From contig NC_081554.1 of assembly GCF_963082655.1 (NCBI RefSeq), forward strand, positions 49,803,250 to 49,867,249: DNA of 64,000 nucleotides, written 5' to 3'. This DNA comes from Stomoxys calcitrans. Lineage: Eukaryota; Arthropoda; Insecta; Diptera; Muscidae. The stretch's first letter is position 1. Every line of letters begins with the position of its first letter. Below, piece by piece: positions 11,541 through 24,800 of the stretch. The translations under genes and the position numbers were made by a program. The notes beneath the pieces were generated by a model. It did not search any database and was not told where the DNA came from. It saw nothing but the letters and a program-made list of their open reading frames with translations.

Positions 11541-12340
11541 TACATGAGAATAGAGCATGTAGCTGATATTTCTTTAAGGCTTAGTGTTTGGGGGACCACC
11601 CCACTCCCCAAAACACCCCTAAATCTGGCATATTTACCGACCTTGTCAATGTGGGGCTCATATGAAATTGATACCCACTTTCGGGACCTTTCCCAAAATA
11701 GACTACAAACAGAAATTATTTACTTACCATCGCAATATGGGGCTCAAATAGAGGTATTTAGGAGTTGAACACAAATATTCAACTGTGGGACCATGTATTT
11801 GAGGCACCGTTCTTTCCCCAAAAACCCCCCAAAGGGTAAGAGTTTGCCGACCATGCCATTACGTGGCTCAAATGAAATGTATTTGAAATTGGAAAACTAA
11901 TTTAATAACCAATTTTGGGGCCAAGTGTTTGGGGGTCGCCTCATCCTATATACTCTACTTAAACCAATGGCAATATGGGGTTTAAATAAATTTTATTTGA
12001 AAGAAGAGCACGATGCTGATATGGTTTTCAGGGCCAAGTGTCTAGGGGACCACCTCACCCCGGAGGTGGTCCTCTAAATCGGACATCATGAGAATATAGG
12101 GCGGAAAAAAAGTCTTTTTAGAATGGCATTAAATCCTCCGAGCGAATTCGTGGTCTAATAAAGATTAAATGGAATTCAGATAAAGGCACTTATATTGTTA
12201 GTCAAGCGATATGCATATATTTTTTTCGTAACATGGCATTTCACTAAAAGCTCTTTTTTGTCGAAAATAAATATTCGAAAAATAATTTTGTTCCATATAA
12301 AGTAAAAGAAGGCGTAGCGGAGCGGGCCCGGTTCAGCTAG
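11541..12340 (+). mobile_element. Helitron-like element with ~120-bp modules and CTAG 3' end
   Basis: Further modules (CAATATGGGGCTCAAAT, GGGGGACCACCCCACTCCCC) lead into AT-rich sequence and then GGCGTAGCGGAGCGGGCCCG with a TTCAGCTAG end at 12340, followed by T. A GC-rich stem-forming block just before CTRR is the 3' signature of Helitrons. A related end occurs at 59849-59884. There is no Rep/helicase coding sequence. Confidence 0.55.
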
Positions 12341-12740
12341 TATTTTATAATGGTGTCAATATTTTAAGTACAACAGCTTAACAATGCTTCTGGCGCGATG
12401 ACAGGAATACAAATGAGACGCCGTCAATTCTTAATAGCCTCCTCTGTTTGGCATTGAATTGATACCAAATGGTATTAAAATCTTTGCCAATGACGCGAAC
12501 AAAATAATACCAGGCGGTATTATTATTTTTCTATCAGTGTACATACTCACTTTCAGCTAAGCACATTTAGGGCTATATTGTCTTTAAAGTTTATTGAGCA
12601 AAAAACAAAAATTCGAGGTATTGCAATGACCAAATTAATACGCCTCATGATATGATAGATAACAAAAAACAAAATTCCTACCACCTTTTGCTGCTATGGA
12701 ATGCATTCTTCACTTTGGCAGAGGCATTTATGACGCCAAA
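12341..12740. other. Non-coding spacer upstream of the integrin gene
   Basis: AT-rich, including the ATACCAAATGGTAT-type repeat related to 8.4-8.6 kb. No coding region is seen. Confidence 0.4.
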
Positions 12741-13095
12741 CCCTAACTCTCAATCCCTTGTGTACTCCAAATTATTTCGTTACTAATTTCTCTGTTTGTT
12801 TATCAAATTTTTTGTTTTTATTTGATAACAAAAAGTCGCGACAGCGATAAAACTAAAAAACCCACTCACGCAAAATAGCAAAAAGAATAATTAACAATTT
12901 TCTAACCAAACCAGAGAGTGGTTGTCCGTCAGTATGGTCGCGGTAATGCTAACGTTAACATCATGGCTAACACAAACAGAACGATTTAAAATAGAGCGCT
13001 ACTCGAATCGCCGCTGTTGGAACACCCAAAGAGTGAAATTGTTTTAAGAAGCAACAAAATCGAATCGAACCAAACCAAATAGTGCCAAAAACACC
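12741..13095 (+). promoter_or_regulatory. Itgbn: Putative promoter and 5' UTR of the integrin beta gene
   Basis: This is the low-repeat stretch immediately before the integrin initiator ATG. A TCAGT initiator-like motif lies at about 12929-12933, but no convincing TATA box or DPE is visible, so the start site is inference. The ATG at 13096 has the context ACACCATGA, acceptable for an insect start. Confidence 0.3.
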
Positions 13096-13162
13096 ATGAG
13101 TGACTTATATAAATTTCTAATTATTGGCATAATTTGTTTAAATCTTGACGCGATACGATCAG
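13096..13162 (+). CDS. Itgbn: Integrin exon 1: start codon and signal peptide
   Basis: It encodes [20 protein letters not shown] followed by R-S, with a hydrophobic core typical of a signal peptide. It ends in phase 1 at TCAG|GTGTGTGAG. The start was chosen because it gives a signal peptide and joins in frame to the PSI exon 143 bp downstream. Confidence 0.85.
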
Positions 13163-16100
13163 GTGTGTGAGTGTGTTGATTATGAAAAGCGAGTTTCAAA
13201 TCGATGATAAAAATAAACAAAAAAAAAGTCAAAATTTAAGTATTAAAAGGTCATATGATTGAGTGTTCAAATTCTAATGTGAATATTTTTGTGAATAAAA
13301 TTTAGATAATCCCTGCGTGTTTGTGGATACATGTGAACGGTGTCTAGAAGCGGATTTTTCTTGTGCCTGGTGTACAGACAAGGTGATTTAAGATGACACT
13401 CCAAGTGATGTTATGTTAATATATGTAAATACGATGGTGGTATGATAAGTCTGATATACAGTGTGTGTGTGTGTGTGTGGCAAATTAATATCCTTTATGT
13501 CAGCTGAATAGTTGTTGGGTTCTTAACTGTATAATTTAGAAAAAATTCAAAAGAAAAACCAGTAGGGAAAGACAAAAGTCGGACGGAGGCGACTATATAA
13601 TACCCTATACCTACCCTACAATTATAAATTCGGCCAATATATATGTATATCAGAGCTATATCTAAATCTGAACCGACTATTAAACAGATCGTTTGAAAAT
13701 TGCTGTCACTACGGCCATATAAGTGAAAATCTGACGATAAATATGTATGGGTGCTACATACAAATCTGAACCGATTTTGATGAAATCTCGCACATATGTT
13801 AAGATCAGTAACAAAACAATCCGTGCCAAATTTTGTGCAGATAGGTTACAAATTGTGTTTACTACAGCCTTATAAGTGCTAATCGGGTGATACATATATA
13901 TGGGAGCTATATCCAAATCTGAACCGATTTTGATGAAGATATGTTAAGATCAGCAGCAAAACAATCCGCGCCAAATTTTGTGCAGATCGGTTGAAAATTG
14001 TAGCTAGTACGCCTATTTAAGTGCAAATCGGGCGATACATATATATGCCAGCTATATCTAAATCTGAACCGATTTTGATGAAAATTGGCAGATATGTTAA
14101 AATCAGCAACAAAATAGTTCGTGCGAAATTTTGTGCAGATCGGTTGAAAATTGTAGCTAGTACGCCTATTTAAGTGCAAATCGGGCGATACATATATATG
14201 GGAGCTATATCTAAATCTGAACCGATTGTGATAAAATTATGCAGATATGTTAAAATCAGCAACAAAACATTCCTTGCGAAATTTTGTGCAGATCGGTTGA
14301 AAATTGTCCTTACTACGGCAATTTATGTGCAAATCGGGCGATACATATATAAGGGAGCTATATCTAAATCTGAACGGATTTTGATGAAATTTCACAGATT
14401 TTTTAAGATCGGTAACAAAACAATCCGTGCCCAATTTTGTGCAGATCGGTTGCAAATTGTCCTAACTACGGCAATTTATGTGCAAATCGGGCGATACATA
14501 TATAAGGGAGCTATATCTAAATCTGAAGCGATTTTGATGAAATCTAGCAGATATGTTAAAATCAGCAACAAAACAATCCGTGCCCAATTTTGTGCAGATC
14601 GGTTGAAAATTGTCCTTACTACGGCAATTTATGTGCAAATCGGGCGATACATATATAAGGGAGCTATATCTAAATCTAAACCGATTTTTATAAAAATCAA
14701 TACCATTCGTTCTTATGCCAAAAAATTGATATGTGCAAAATTTCGTGATGATTGGACAACAAATACGACCTGCACTTTGATTACAAGAATACATGGACTC
14801 ACTGATGGTCAAACGGACTTGGCTACATCGAATCAGAAAGTGATTCCAAGTCGATCGGTATACTTATCAATGGGTCTAGCTCTTCTCCTTATTAGCGTTG
14901 CAAACAAATGCACAAATCTATAATACCCTGTACCACAGTGGTGGTGTAGGTTATAAAAAAAAATGTTTGCGGTGTTTTCTGTTGTCAGAGGTTAGCATGT
15001 CCGTCTACGACGCTGAACGCCTGGGTTCGAATCGAAAGAAAATATTAGAAACAAATTGCAGCGGTGTTTATCCCCTCCTTATGCTGTGGACATTTGTTAG
15101 CTACTTTTTTCCGGACGGCGTGCCGCAGTGCGACACCTCTTTGGAGAGAAGTTTTACATGGCATAGTACCTCACAAATGTTGCCAGCATTAGGAGGGGAA
15201 AACCACCGCTGAAAATTTTTTCTGATGGTCTCGCCAGGATTCGAACCCAGGCGTTTAGCGTCATAGGCGGACATGCTAACCTTTGCACTACGTTGGCCTC
15301 CAAACGAACCACGCTTGCAAATTATTGCAAGAAAGTTCATCGCGCGCTTCTTCCATTAAACGACGAAACTCAATTTTGGCTCAATGTGTAGGTAAATAAG
15401 CAGAATTGTCGATTTTGGAGTGAAGATCAGTCAGAAGCATTGCAAGAGCTATCAATGCATCTAGAAAAAGTCACAGTTTGGTGCGGTTTATGGGCTGGAG
15501 GCATCATTGGACCGTACTTCTTCAACGATGATGCGAATCGTAATGAAACTGTGAATGGTGAGCGTTACCGTGAGATGACCCATCAAAATGGGTTCAGAAT
15601 TGAATATAGCTCCCACATTGTATTTAAAGGGTAGGTGTAGGGTATTATACAGCCGACACCATCCGATTTTTGCCACTTTTTAACTTTTTTTGTGTATATT
15701 AGTAATATTTCTGCCCAAGAGCTTTCAAGCTTCTTTTTCTTGGTGTTTGTTGTTGTTGTTTTTTTTGGAGAGACCTTATCTTACTGTTCTTTTAATTATC
15801 ATACCACCATCTTGAACTCGTATAAAAATTAACATAACGATATTACAATACTCTATAGTTGTACCGATTTCGTTCTCGCTGTCTGAATCGAACCCAACTT
15901 TTGGAACATGGCTGTAGAGCTGAACACATCTATGAAAATGAACCGGAATTTTACACCCTTACGGATGTACCTCTTAAGGATTATGATATGGGTACTGACA
16001 GTTCCGTGCAAGTAAAACCACAACGTGTCTATCTAAAATTGGTCAAATGTAAGTTGAAACCCATCAATAGATTAGTACAAATTTCCCACAACACATTTTT

Positions 16101-18830
16101 AAGAAATGAGCTACATTTATGGATATTTGAAAAAAAAAATAAAAAAATCTAAATGAATGAAATCACCTGTTGAGTAATTTGTAATGCTCTTTATCTCTGA
16201 AGGTTGTTCAGGGTTGCCATATAAAATTTTAACATAACTTGGTTGGAAGCCATATATACAGGCTTGTTCCGGTTTTCGAAAACGCAAAATGAAAGATTTT
16301 ATTTGCCTTATATCTGACAAACCTTGGCATAGCTATGTTGGAATGCTTTCTCTAATTAATTTTCTACATAGTGAGGGGAACCCCATCAAACCATTAAAGA
16401 AGAAGGCTTAGCAAATATAGGCAAACCAATTTTTTGGTTTTGCGACTTTGAAAACCGGAACAGACCTGATAAAGTCAAAATTAAGCCGAATCCTGTTATA
16501 TAGCATCACACAGATAATTAAAAATTAAACTTTTGAAATCGGTTTATATGAGAGCTACACCAGTTAGTTGACCCCCTTCAGAGTCTGAAATTCAGACCAT
16601 ACGGGACATGAAGGTTGAAAGTCATAACCAAACTCAATATGCAGAACTCTAGAAGCTAAAGAAGTCAAGACCCAAGGTCGGTTTATATGGCAGTTATATT
16701 AGATGTGTGAAAAATTTCAGCCAAATCGGATAAGAAAAGCGCCCTCTGGAAGCTTAAGAAGTCCAGACCCAAGATCGGTTTATATGGCAGCTATATCAGG
16801 TTATGAACCGATTTAGATCATACTTGAAGTCATATCAAAACGATATGTGCAGCATTTCAGCCAAATCGGATAAGAGTTGCGCCCTCTAGAAGATCTAGAA
16901 ATCAAGACCCAAGGTCGCTTTATATGGTGGCTATATCAGGATATCATCCGAATTAAACCATACTGGGCAAAGTTATTGGAAACGATAGTAAAACACCATG
17001 AGCGAAATTTCTGCCAAATCGGATGGGAATTGCGCCCTCAAGAAGTCAAGACCCAAGATCGGTATATATGGCAGCTATATCAAAACATGGACCGATTTGG
17101 CCCATTTACAATCCCAACCGACCTACACTAATAAAATTAGTATTTGTGCAAAATTTCAAGCGACTAGCTTTACTCCTTTGAAAGTTAGCATGCTTTCGAC
17201 AGCCGGACGGACGGACATGGCTATATCGACTTAAAATGTCATGACAATCTAGAATATAAACTTTTTATGAGGTCTTAGACGCATCTTTCGAGGTGTTACA
17301 AAAGGAATGACGAAATGAGTATCCTACGGTGGAGGGTATACAAATAAAATAAAATTTACCAGATTTTGTAGTTGAAACAGCAGATTCTGTTAGCTGAAAT
17401 AGCAGACGGAAATGTTTGCTAAAACAGCAGCCTTTTGTTTCTATCTGCTTACCCATTTTTAGCGGGCAAAAACTGTTGTTTTAGCAAACTTTTTGCCATT
17501 TTGAGTAACAAATTTCATTCAGTGTTGTCATTCACGTGACAATTTTTACTTCCAGGGGCTCAAGATGTCAAATCCGAAAATAAATTGTATATAGAGGCTT
17601 ATCACATCATAGAGCGATTAAGACAGAACTTGGCTCGCCTGTTGGAAGTTGTAACAGAACACTCTCGACATTCTTGTTTAATAAGGAAAAGATCGGTCCA
17701 GATTTAGATATAGATGCCAAATAGACCGATCTCTCGATTTAGGGTTTAGGGACCATAAAAGGCTCATTTATGTTCGCTGAAATTTGGGATAGTAAGTTAT
17801 GTTAGGCCCTTCGACATTCTTGTTAAATTCGGCCCAGATCGGTTCGGATTTGGATGTAGCTTCCATATAAACCGAACTATCGATTTAAAGTCTTTGGCCG
17901 ATAATATTAGTTGTGTTAGGCTCCCCGATATCTCTGGTTAATACGGCCCAGATCGGTCCAGATTTGGATTTAGCTGTTAAATACCGATCTAAGAAGAAGA
18001 AGAGGTAGACCCATTGATAAGTATATCGATCGGCTGACAATCACTTCCTGATTCGATTTACCTTTGTCCGTCTATCTGTTCAGGTATTTTTGTGAACAAG
18101 GTACAGGTCGCATTTATTGTCCCATTGTCGCAAAATTTTGCAAATGTCACTTTTTTGGCCCAAGAACAAACGTTATTGATTTTGAGGAAAATCGGTTCAG
18201 ATTTAGACATAGCTCTCATATATATATTTCATTCGATATGGACTTTTAAGGCTGTAGAGGCCACATTTTTTGTCCGATCTTAATAAAATGCCGCGCGAGG
18301 TATTTTATTTGACATCCTCATATGTGCCAAAATTTCGTCAAAATCGGGATAAATTTAGATATAGCTCCCATATATATCTTTAATCGGATATGGACTTTTA
18401 AGGCTGTAGAAGCCAAATTTTTTGTCCGATCTTAACAAAATGTCGCTCGAGGTTTTTTTATTTGACGTCCTCAAATGTGTCTAAAATTTCGTCAAAATCG
18501 AGATAAATTTAGATATAGCTCCCATATATATCTTTCATCCGATATGGCCTTTTAAGTTTATAGAAGCCACAATTTTGGTCCAATCTTTACAAAATTTAGC
18601 GTAATGTGTTTTATTTTGAAGTGTCAATATGTGTGCAAAATTTCATTAAAATCGGATCAAATTTAAATATAGCTCCCATATATATCCTTCATCCGATATG
18701 GACTTTTGAGGCTGTAGAAGCCACAATTTTTGTCCGATCTTTACAAACGTTTTTATGAGATGTATCATGTAACGTCTCAATATGTGTGCAAAATTTCATC
18801 AAAATCGGTTCAGATTTATATATAGTTCCC

Positions 18831-18861
<31 letters not shown>

Positions 18862-21800
18862 TTGCTCTTTAAGGCTGTAGTACACACAATTTTGGTCCGA
18901 TCTTTACAAAATTTAGCATGACTTGTTTTATTTGATGTCCCAATACGTGTGCATCAATGTCGGTTCATATTTAGATATAGATCTGATAATATATCTTTCA
19001 TCCGATGTGGCTTTTTAAGTCTGTAGTAGCGACAATTAGGTCCTGTCGTAAGAAAAGTTTCAAGGTTCTATTAAGTTTTTCAATAGATAAAATGCAAATT
19101 TGCCCATGAACATTCCATTAAGGAACAGGGGAAATGAGTACAGTCCGATTCAAGTTTAAGCTCAATGTTAAGGGGCCTCTTTTTTATAGCCGAGTACCTC
19201 AAAAATGTCGTCAGCATTCGTGAGGTACTCGACCACCGCTGAAAATTTTATGATGGTCTCGCCAGGATTCGAACCCAGGCGTTCAGCGTCATAGGCGGAC
19301 ATGCTAACCTCTGCGCTACGGTGGCCTCCAATTATTATGCAAAACTAAAGTCTGAATAGATGCATCAACATAGGGTCCATGCATTGAAAGAAGTACATAT
19401 TCTCGGTGGTGTAGGATATTATACAGTCGGCCCCGTCAGACTTTTGTCTTTCCTTGCTGGTTTAAGCAATGAATTGGGTAGAATGAGTTGTTTTAAACCC
19501 TTACATAACCTGTATATGGTGGAGATCGAACCATATTTAGCTAGAGCTGCTATGGGTTCATACATGATGCATTTTTCACCGTATTATGACGAAAGTTGGT
19601 TAATCTATATATCCGAAGTGTAGGTTATCAAAAGTTCGGCCCGGCCGAAATTAATGCCTTTTTACTTTTAGCTCGTAGGCAGGTTAAGTTCGAAGATTGG
19701 CTATATCGGTTTAAAGCGGTCGAACTTTTTGTTATTGTTTTGGGGCAATCGACATTCATATCGAGTATGGTCAAGATAGAACAATATCTTGATATAGCCC
19801 CCTATAGATATTTATATTGTGACCCTCGGCGTATGTATAGAATATGGTTAAGATCGTACAATATCATGATACAGATAAGATCCAAATTCAATGAAACATT
19901 AATATCGAATATGGTTCAGATCGGATAATATCTTGATATAGCCCCCTTATATAGGATCTCCCGATTTGAGGTCTTAGACCCATATATGTCACATTTATTA
20001 CCAGATTTCGCTGAAATTTGGAAGAGCGAGTTATCTTGGGACCCTCGACATTCATATTGTATATGGTTCAAATCGGGCTATATTTTGGTATAGACCCCAT
20101 ATGGACCGATCTCCCGATTAAAAGTCGAATGTCATTAGAAGCCGCATTTATTAATCGATTTTGCTGAAATTTGCCACAGTGAGTTGGGATAATCGACGTT
20201 AGACCGATCTTCCGATTTAAGGTCTAAGGTTCATATAAGCCGCATTATAACAAAATTTCGCTGAAAATTAATACAGTAAGTTGCCTTGGGACTGTCCAGA
20301 TTCGTATAGAATATGGTCAAGATCGGACAATATCTCCCATATAGACCGATCTCCCGACTAAAGGTCTAATGCACCTAGAAACCGCATTTATTAACCGAGT
20401 TTGCCGACATTTGGAACATCGATTAACTTTGAAACCCTCGATATCTGTATCGATACGGTCAAGATCGGACAATGCCTTGATAAAGCCCCCATATAGACCG
20501 ATCTCCCGATTTAAAGTCTAAGACCTATATACGCTAAAATTTGGAACAGCGAGTTATTTTGGGACCCTCGACGTTCATATCGTATATGGCTCAGACCGGA
20601 CAATGTCTTGATATAGCCCCCATTTAGACCGATCTCCCGATTTAAAGTCTAAGCCTTATATTCTCTGAAATTCGGAATAGCGAGTTATCTTGGGACCCTC
20701 GACATTCATATCGTATATGGCTCAGACGGGACAATATCTTGATATAGCCCCCATGTAGACCGATCTCTCGATTTAAAGTCCAAGACCTGACTTTGAAATT
20801 TTGAATAGCGAATTATTTTTGGACCTTTGACATTTGGATCGAATATTGTCCAGATCAAACAATATTTTGGTATAGCCCTAATATAGATCAGTCTCCCGAG
20901 ATCTAAGGCCAATGGAAGCCGCACTTATCAGCCGATTTGGCTGAAATTTGGAACAGCGAGTTATATTGGGACCTCGACGTTTGCATAGAATATGGTTAAG
21001 ATTGGTCAAGATCGAACAATATCTTGATATAGCCTCAATATAGAGAGATCTTCCGATTTAAGGTCTAAGGCCAAAAGAAGCCGCATTTATTAACCGATTT
21101 CGCTGAAGTTTAATACAGCAAGTTGCCTTGAGATAGTCGAGATTCGTATCGATTATGGTCAAGGTCGAACAATATTCTGATATTGACCCCTAAAGACCAA
21201 TCTACCTATTTATGCTCTAAGGCCCATAGAACCTGTATTTATTAACCGATTTCGTTGAAATTTGAAATAGCGAGTAACCTTCGATATCCGTATCGAATAC
21301 GGTCCAGATCGGATAATGCCTTGGTAAAGCCCCCATATAGAACGATCTCCCGATTGAAGTTCGAAGGTCCATAGAAGCCCCATTTATTAACCGATTTTGC
21401 TGAAATTTGGCATTATGAGATTTCGTTGAAATTTGAAACAGCGAGTAACCTTCAGACCTTCGATATCCGGGTCGAATACGGTCAAGATCGGATAATGCCT
21501 TGATAAAGCCCCCATATAGAACGATCTCCCGATTGAAGTTCGAAGGTCCATAGAAACCCCATTTATTAACCGATTTTGCTGAAATTTGGCATTATGAGCT
21601 GCATGAGAGTGAACTGCGTTAGACCAAGTCAAAGTCCGAGTTGTGTTTGACCTAGATCGGACCATATATCGATATAGCTACTATGGGTTCATAGATGGTG
21701 CATTTTCACGGTGCACGGTTTGTGTCCAAATGTGGTTGATATACATTCCTGAGGTGGAGGGTATCCAAAGTTCGGCCGGGCCGAACATTCATTTCAATCA

Positions 21801-24800
21801 TTCATTTTTCATTTCTCATTTTTTGTCAACAAAACCTTGTCCCGACTAGAATTTACAGCTATAATAGTTGCCTTGAGATAGTCGAGATTCGTATCGATTA
21901 TGGTCAAGGTCGAACAATATTCTGATATTGACCCCTAAAGACCAATCTACCTATTTATGCTCTAAGGCCCATAGAACCTGTATTTATTAACCGATTTCGT
22001 TGAAATTTGAAATAGCGAGTAACCTTCGATATCCGTATCGAATACGGTCCAGATCGGATAATGCCTTGGTAAAGCCCCCATATAGAACGATCTCCCGATT
22101 GAAGTTCGAAGGTCCATAGAAGCCCCATTTATTAACCGATTTTGCTGAAATTTGGCATTATGAGATTTCGTTGAAATTTGAAACAGCGAGTAACCTTCAG
22201 ACCTTCGATATCCGGGTCGAATACGGTCAAGATCGGATAATGCCTTGATAAAGCCCCCATATAGAACGATCTCCCGATTGAAGTTCGAAGGTCCATAGAA
22301 ACCCCATTTATTAACCGATTTTGCTGAAATTTGGCATTATGAGCTGCATGAGAGTGAACTGCGTTAGACCAAGTCAAAGTCCGAGTTGTGTTTGACCTAG
22401 ATCGGACCATATATCGATATAGCTACTATGGGTTCATAGATGGTGCATTTTCACGGTGCACGGTTTGTGTCCAAATGTGGTTGATATACATTCCTGAGGT
22501 GGAGGGTATCCAAAGTTCGGCCGGGCCGAACATTCATTTCAATCATTCATTTTTCATTTCTCATTTTTTGTCAACAAAACCTTGTCCCGACTAGAATTTA
22601 CAGCTATAATAGGATCTAGCTGATTGCTATGATTTAAGTAGCATTGATTAGCGGTTGTTTATCGCGCCCGAAATATCGTTTCTTTTCATTGCTTGCCAAA
22701 GGCTTTAGTGATTAATCAGATCATGCGCTAAAGTATATTTCTTGCATTTCATTAATTTCTCCCATAATAATTAGTTAAATACAGGATTTACTTCTGCGGA
22801 ATCCGGCTTGCTGGCGTCGAAATCTTAAATTTTGACAGATGACAAATAATACAGCTCGATTCAAAACAAAAAAAAAAAAAAGTATTTTATGGTCTATTCA
22901 TTAACACTTCAATGAACCGTGTTTATCATCATCATAGCAAGCCATGCTAGGAATTTTATTTTTAACTTGTCAGACAACTATTTCAGTAATGAAATGTATC
23001 GCGAAGGTAACCCTGGAGTTTATATAGAACAAGAATTGCGCAAGAGACTTCTCTCTCTCTCTTGCCCACTTTCACCCTCTGGCGACATGATAAGATAACA
23101 GCAGATGACGGAATGTTATCGATTGGGAGTTAGTTTTCGAAACTATCTTGATTAGAACGGTATTGTTGCTGTTGTGTTTTATTTCGTTAACTTTTATTTA
23201 CGGCAGGTTCTTATCTTACCGAGGGGCCACATACGTTTATATAGTGTTTAGAAGACTTTAAGGCTTGTTTGAGATCATGTATCTCTACTCGTTTTTTTCC
23301 TAACACCATCATTGCTACTGTGTTTTGTTTTGATGGTTCATCATTCGTCATTGCTGTTAATTGTTAAGGGGTTTCGTGGTATTTATGTCACCCACTAATT
23401 TGACATTTGTTTATTTACATTTGTGATTAAGTGGGACATGATTTTGACACCTTTCGCATTGTTGTCACATTTATTGCTGTGAGATAGTAGGAGAGAGATG
23501 TAAACATTGTTAGATGTTATGGTTTGGTGTTTTTAAACTTATCTGCTTGCCTAGAAATAGTTGGTGGAAGTGTTGCTTTTTTGGCAAACTAGCCAATATT
23601 TTTATACCCCCCCACTCAAGGGAGGGGGTATACTAATTTCGCCATTCTGTTCGTAACTCCTCGAAATATTCGTCTAAAGTATGTATATTCTTGATCGTCA
23701 TGACATTTTAAGTCGATCTAGCCATGTCCGTCCGTCCGGCCGTTTGAATTTTCGAAAGAGTTAAGCTAAATGCAAATTGCAAATTTTGCCCATGAACATT
23801 CCACTAAGGAACAGGGGCAAACTTCTCACATATCAATGAGTGCAGTCCGATTCAAGTTTAAGCTCAATGATAAGGGTCATCCTTTTTATAGCCGAGTCCG
23901 AACGGCGTGCCGCAGTGCGACACCTCTTTGGAGAGAAGTTTTACATGGCATAGTACCTCACAAATGTTGCCGGCATTAGGAGGGGAAAACCACCGCTGAA
24001 AAATTTTTTCTGATGGTCTCGCCAGGATTCGAACCCAGGCGTTCAGGGTCATAGGCGGACATGCTAACCTCTGCGCTACGTTGGCCTCCAGGAGTAAAGC
24101 TAGCCGCTTGAAATTTTGCACAAATATTTCTTTTTAGTGTGAGTCAGTTGGGATTGTAAATGGGCCATATCGGTCCATGTTTTGATATAGCTGCCGTATA
24201 AACCGATCGAATAAGAAGAATTGCGCAATTAGAGGCCGCAATTCTTATCCGATTTGGCTGAAATTTTGCATGACGTATTTTGTTATGACTTCCAACTACA
24301 GGTTCAAATCCGTTCATAACCTGATATAGCTGCCATATAAACCAATCTTGAATCTTGATTTCTTTAGCCACTAGAGGGCACAATTCGTATCCGATTGGGG
24401 TGAAATTTTGCATGGGTTATTTTGTTATGATTTCCAACAAATGTTTTTAGTATGGTTCAAATCGGTGCATAACCTGATATAGCTGCCAAAAAACCAAGCT
24501 GGGATCTTGACTTCTTAAGCCTCTAGATGGCGCAATTATTACCCGATTTGGCTGAAATTTTGTACAACGGCTTTTCCCATAACCTTCAACTTAAATATGG
24601 TCTGAATAAACCGATGATAGCTCCCATATAAACCGATCACCCTATTTTACTTCTTGAGCCCCTAAAGCACGCAATTTTTATACCCACCACCGAAAGATGG
24701 GGGTATATTCATTTTGTCATTCCGTTTCCAATATATCGAAATATCCATTTCCGACCCTATATAGCGAGAATATATATTCTCGATTGACGGAAAAATCTAA

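Noticed and set aside
12900..12962. Core promoter (Inr plus DPE) for the integrin gene
   Set aside because: Only a TCAGT match is present, with no consensus DPE at the required spacing and no TATA box, so I kept it only as a low-confidence region.
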